From positions 1 through 13,713 of the forward strand of contig SLKH01000277.1 of the NCBI GenBank assembly GCA_007134665.1: a stretch of DNA of 13,713 bases. The letters run 5' to 3'. Below, one piece after another: positions 12,433 to 13,713 of the stretch; the first letter of the stretch is position 1; the number at the start of each line of letters is the position of its first letter. The translations under genes and the position numbers were made by a program. The notes under the pieces are model-generated. The model saw nothing but the letters and a program-made list of their open reading frames with translations, ran no database searches and was not told where the DNA came from. The DNA comes from Balneolaceae bacterium. Lineage in GTDB: Bacteria; Bacteroidota; Rhodothermia; Balneolales; Balneolaceae.

Positions 12433-13713
12433 ATGAAGGATCAAGAACCTTTATACAGATTTTTTGATGCCGAATTATACAACCTTTCTCATGGTGCCAT
12501 AGCTGCTTACAGTGCAAGAAGAGATTTTTTACAATTGTATCCTGAAGTAGTTGTGCAAATTTTATTGAACTGCAGAGAATTCAAGACATTGGAAGACCAT
12601 GCTGTAAGTTATCTAAGAAGCCGTCAGCATCAAATACGGCAAGACCGGTCACTGGTGAAGAGGTTGATCAGATCATTGTTTATAAAACTCGCTTCAAAAG
12701 GGCAAGCTCTGCCTGTATCAGAACGGGAGGTTCAGGCAGTAACAACACGATTGGAAGGTTTTATCAAAGAGGGGCTCTTAAAATCCGATAAGGAGTTTCG
12801 GGATGACATAACGGAAGCTGTATCTGCATTGAAAATGAGCTCTAAAGACCCCAAAAAGATTCGATTTATGGGAATCCCCACACGGAACCGTGGGAAGCTG
12901 TTGACCCGTTGTGTGCAGAGTTATATGGATAACTTGAGCATGCATAATCGTGATTGCCGGCTTTATATTGTGGATGATTCGGATGAAGACTCGCTTAAGC
13001 AAGATCCTTCCCGGGGCATCGCAGAATTATCCAAAAGATATGACACAGGTATTCTGTGGATTGACAGCACTTACCGACGCAAGCTCGAAGACGAATTAAT
13101 AAAAACATACGGTATACCTGATGAAGTGACCGAATTTGCTCTTTTTGGGGATTTGCGGTGCGATATCCGGACGGGGGCATCCCGGAATACGTTACTGTTA
13201 ATGGCTGCCGGTGAGCCATCGGTTCACGTGGATGATGATACCCTTTGCCAAGTCATGCCTACTCCAGAGATGGAAGACGGCATCGCCATTTCTTCAAAGG
13301 CCGGGGTGAATCAATACTGGTATGACACATCTTTAAATGGATCTCTGGCTCAGCCGGGCGTTGAAGCTTGTGATTTCCTCTCGTTGCACGAAAGCTTACT
13401 TGGGAGACATCCCGGTATTCTCGTGAGAGAGCAAGAAAAGATCAATATCGATCATCTTAGATCCGGCTTGCTTGATATGCTTGAACACCCGGATGCACGA
13501 ACCGCCGTGACGTATCTCGGAGCGTTGGGTGATTCGGGTTTGTTTCGACACTGGCAACGGCTCTGTTTCAAAGGGGATTCGTTCAAGCGCCTGATCGAAA
13601 ACGGTTCAATTTACAGGAATTACCTGTGCACACGGCAGTTATTCCGGGGTGTTGTTCAAGCGGCGATTAGTGACGGTCCGTTCTGCATGGCCATGAATAT
13701 TGGCCTGGATACC
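12433..13713 (+). CDS. GT-A (family 2-like) glycosyltransferase, 3' end beyond window
   Basis: An open frame from ATG 12433 runs 427 codons to the window edge without a stop, so the gene is partial at its 3' end. Residues 143-156 (IRFMGIPTRNRGKL) followed by LYIVDDSDED (177-186) fit the nucleotide-binding start of GT-A enzymes, and VHVDDDT at 266-270 fits the DxD metal/sugar-nucleotide motif (Asp267-269). The first 100 residues are not typical of this fold: ILLNCREFKTLEDHAVSYL, then a helix ending FIKLASKGQAL, loosely resembles the winged-helix PqqD/RRE leader-binding pattern; this is tentative. It starts 98 bases after the adaptor gene. By position it may glycosylate the Cys-rich peptides, like SunS with sublancin (inference). 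Other targets, or a polysaccharide role, are possible. Confidence 0.7.
   Translation, partial: MKDQEPLYRFFDAELYNLSHGAIAAYSARRDFLQLYPEVVVQILLNCREFKTLEDHAVSYLRSRQHQIRQDRSLVKRLIRSLFIKLASKGQALPVSEREVQAVTTRLEGFIKEGLLKSDKEFRDDITEAVSALKMSSKDPKKIRFMGIPTRNRGKLLTRCVQSYMDNLSMHNRDCRLYIVDDSDEDSLKQDPSRGIAELSKRYDTGILWIDSTYRRKLEDELIKTYGIPDEVTEFALFGDLRCDIRTGASRNTLLLMAAGEPSVHVDDDTLCQVMPTPEMEDGIAISSKAGVNQYWYDTSLNGSLAQPGVEACDFLSLHESLLGRHPGILVREQEKINIDHLRSGLLDMLEHPDARTAVTYLGALGDSGLFRHWQRLCFKGDSFKRLIENGSIYRNYLCTRQLFRGVVQAAISDGPFCMAMNIGLDT

Overview
The window looks like a peptide-export and modification island from a Bacteroidota-type (FCB-group) genome, possibly Balneolota/Rhodothermota. This is inferred from four things: Bacteroidota-style double-glycine leaders (LSRxEM..I.AGG), 6-bladed beta-propeller lipoproteins carrying the GxxGxGPGEF motif, a VKOR-thioredoxin fusion protein, and a HlyD protein with the IIGRPPHGLVRWGI membrane entry. 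I cannot name the species. All supported genes are on the + strand.

Layout. Bases 1-169 are non-coding and hold a small palindrome. Bases 170-867 hold a broken small helix-turn-helix ORF and an AraC-type HTH gene that overlaps it by ATGA. Three copies of one module follow, each ordered [AraC-type HTH end] - [VKOR/thioredoxin gene] - [Cys-rich GG-leader peptide] - [6-bladed propeller lipoprotein]. Module 1 (about 418-2734) has an intact HTH, only a relic of the VKOR 5' end (917-994), peptide 1 (1136-1372) and propeller 1 (1508-2734). Module 2 (about 2764-6557) has a chimeric broken HTH, the only intact VKOR-thioredoxin gene (3212-4843), peptide 2 (4960-5181) and propeller 2 (5382-6557). Module 3 (about 6616-8660) has a 39-nt scrap of the HTH 3' end, an internally deleted VKOR relic (6718-6876), peptide 3 (6990-7277) and propeller 3 (7365-8660). 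After the modules come one shared C39-peptidase ABC exporter (8766-10955), its HlyD-type adaptor (10988-12334), and a GT-A-type glycosyltransferase-like gene (12433 to the window edge, incomplete).

How it may work (inference). The three precursors carry cores with 11, 11 and 13 cysteines. The VKOR-thioredoxin protein would supply disulfides. The C39 transporter would cut after the GG/AG leader and export the cores with the HlyD adaptor; no TolC-like gene is seen here. The glycosyltransferase could decorate a core residue. The odd cysteine counts leave at least one Cys per core outside intramolecular disulfides, which recalls the S-glycosylated bacteriocin sublancin (precursor, SunT, thiol oxidoreductase, SunS). 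Each peptide is followed by its own surface-type propeller lipoprotein, a candidate partner, receptor, capture or immunity protein. Keeping one modification/export set while the duplicated VKOR and HTH copies decay suggests the peptide-propeller pair is the part selected for multiplication.
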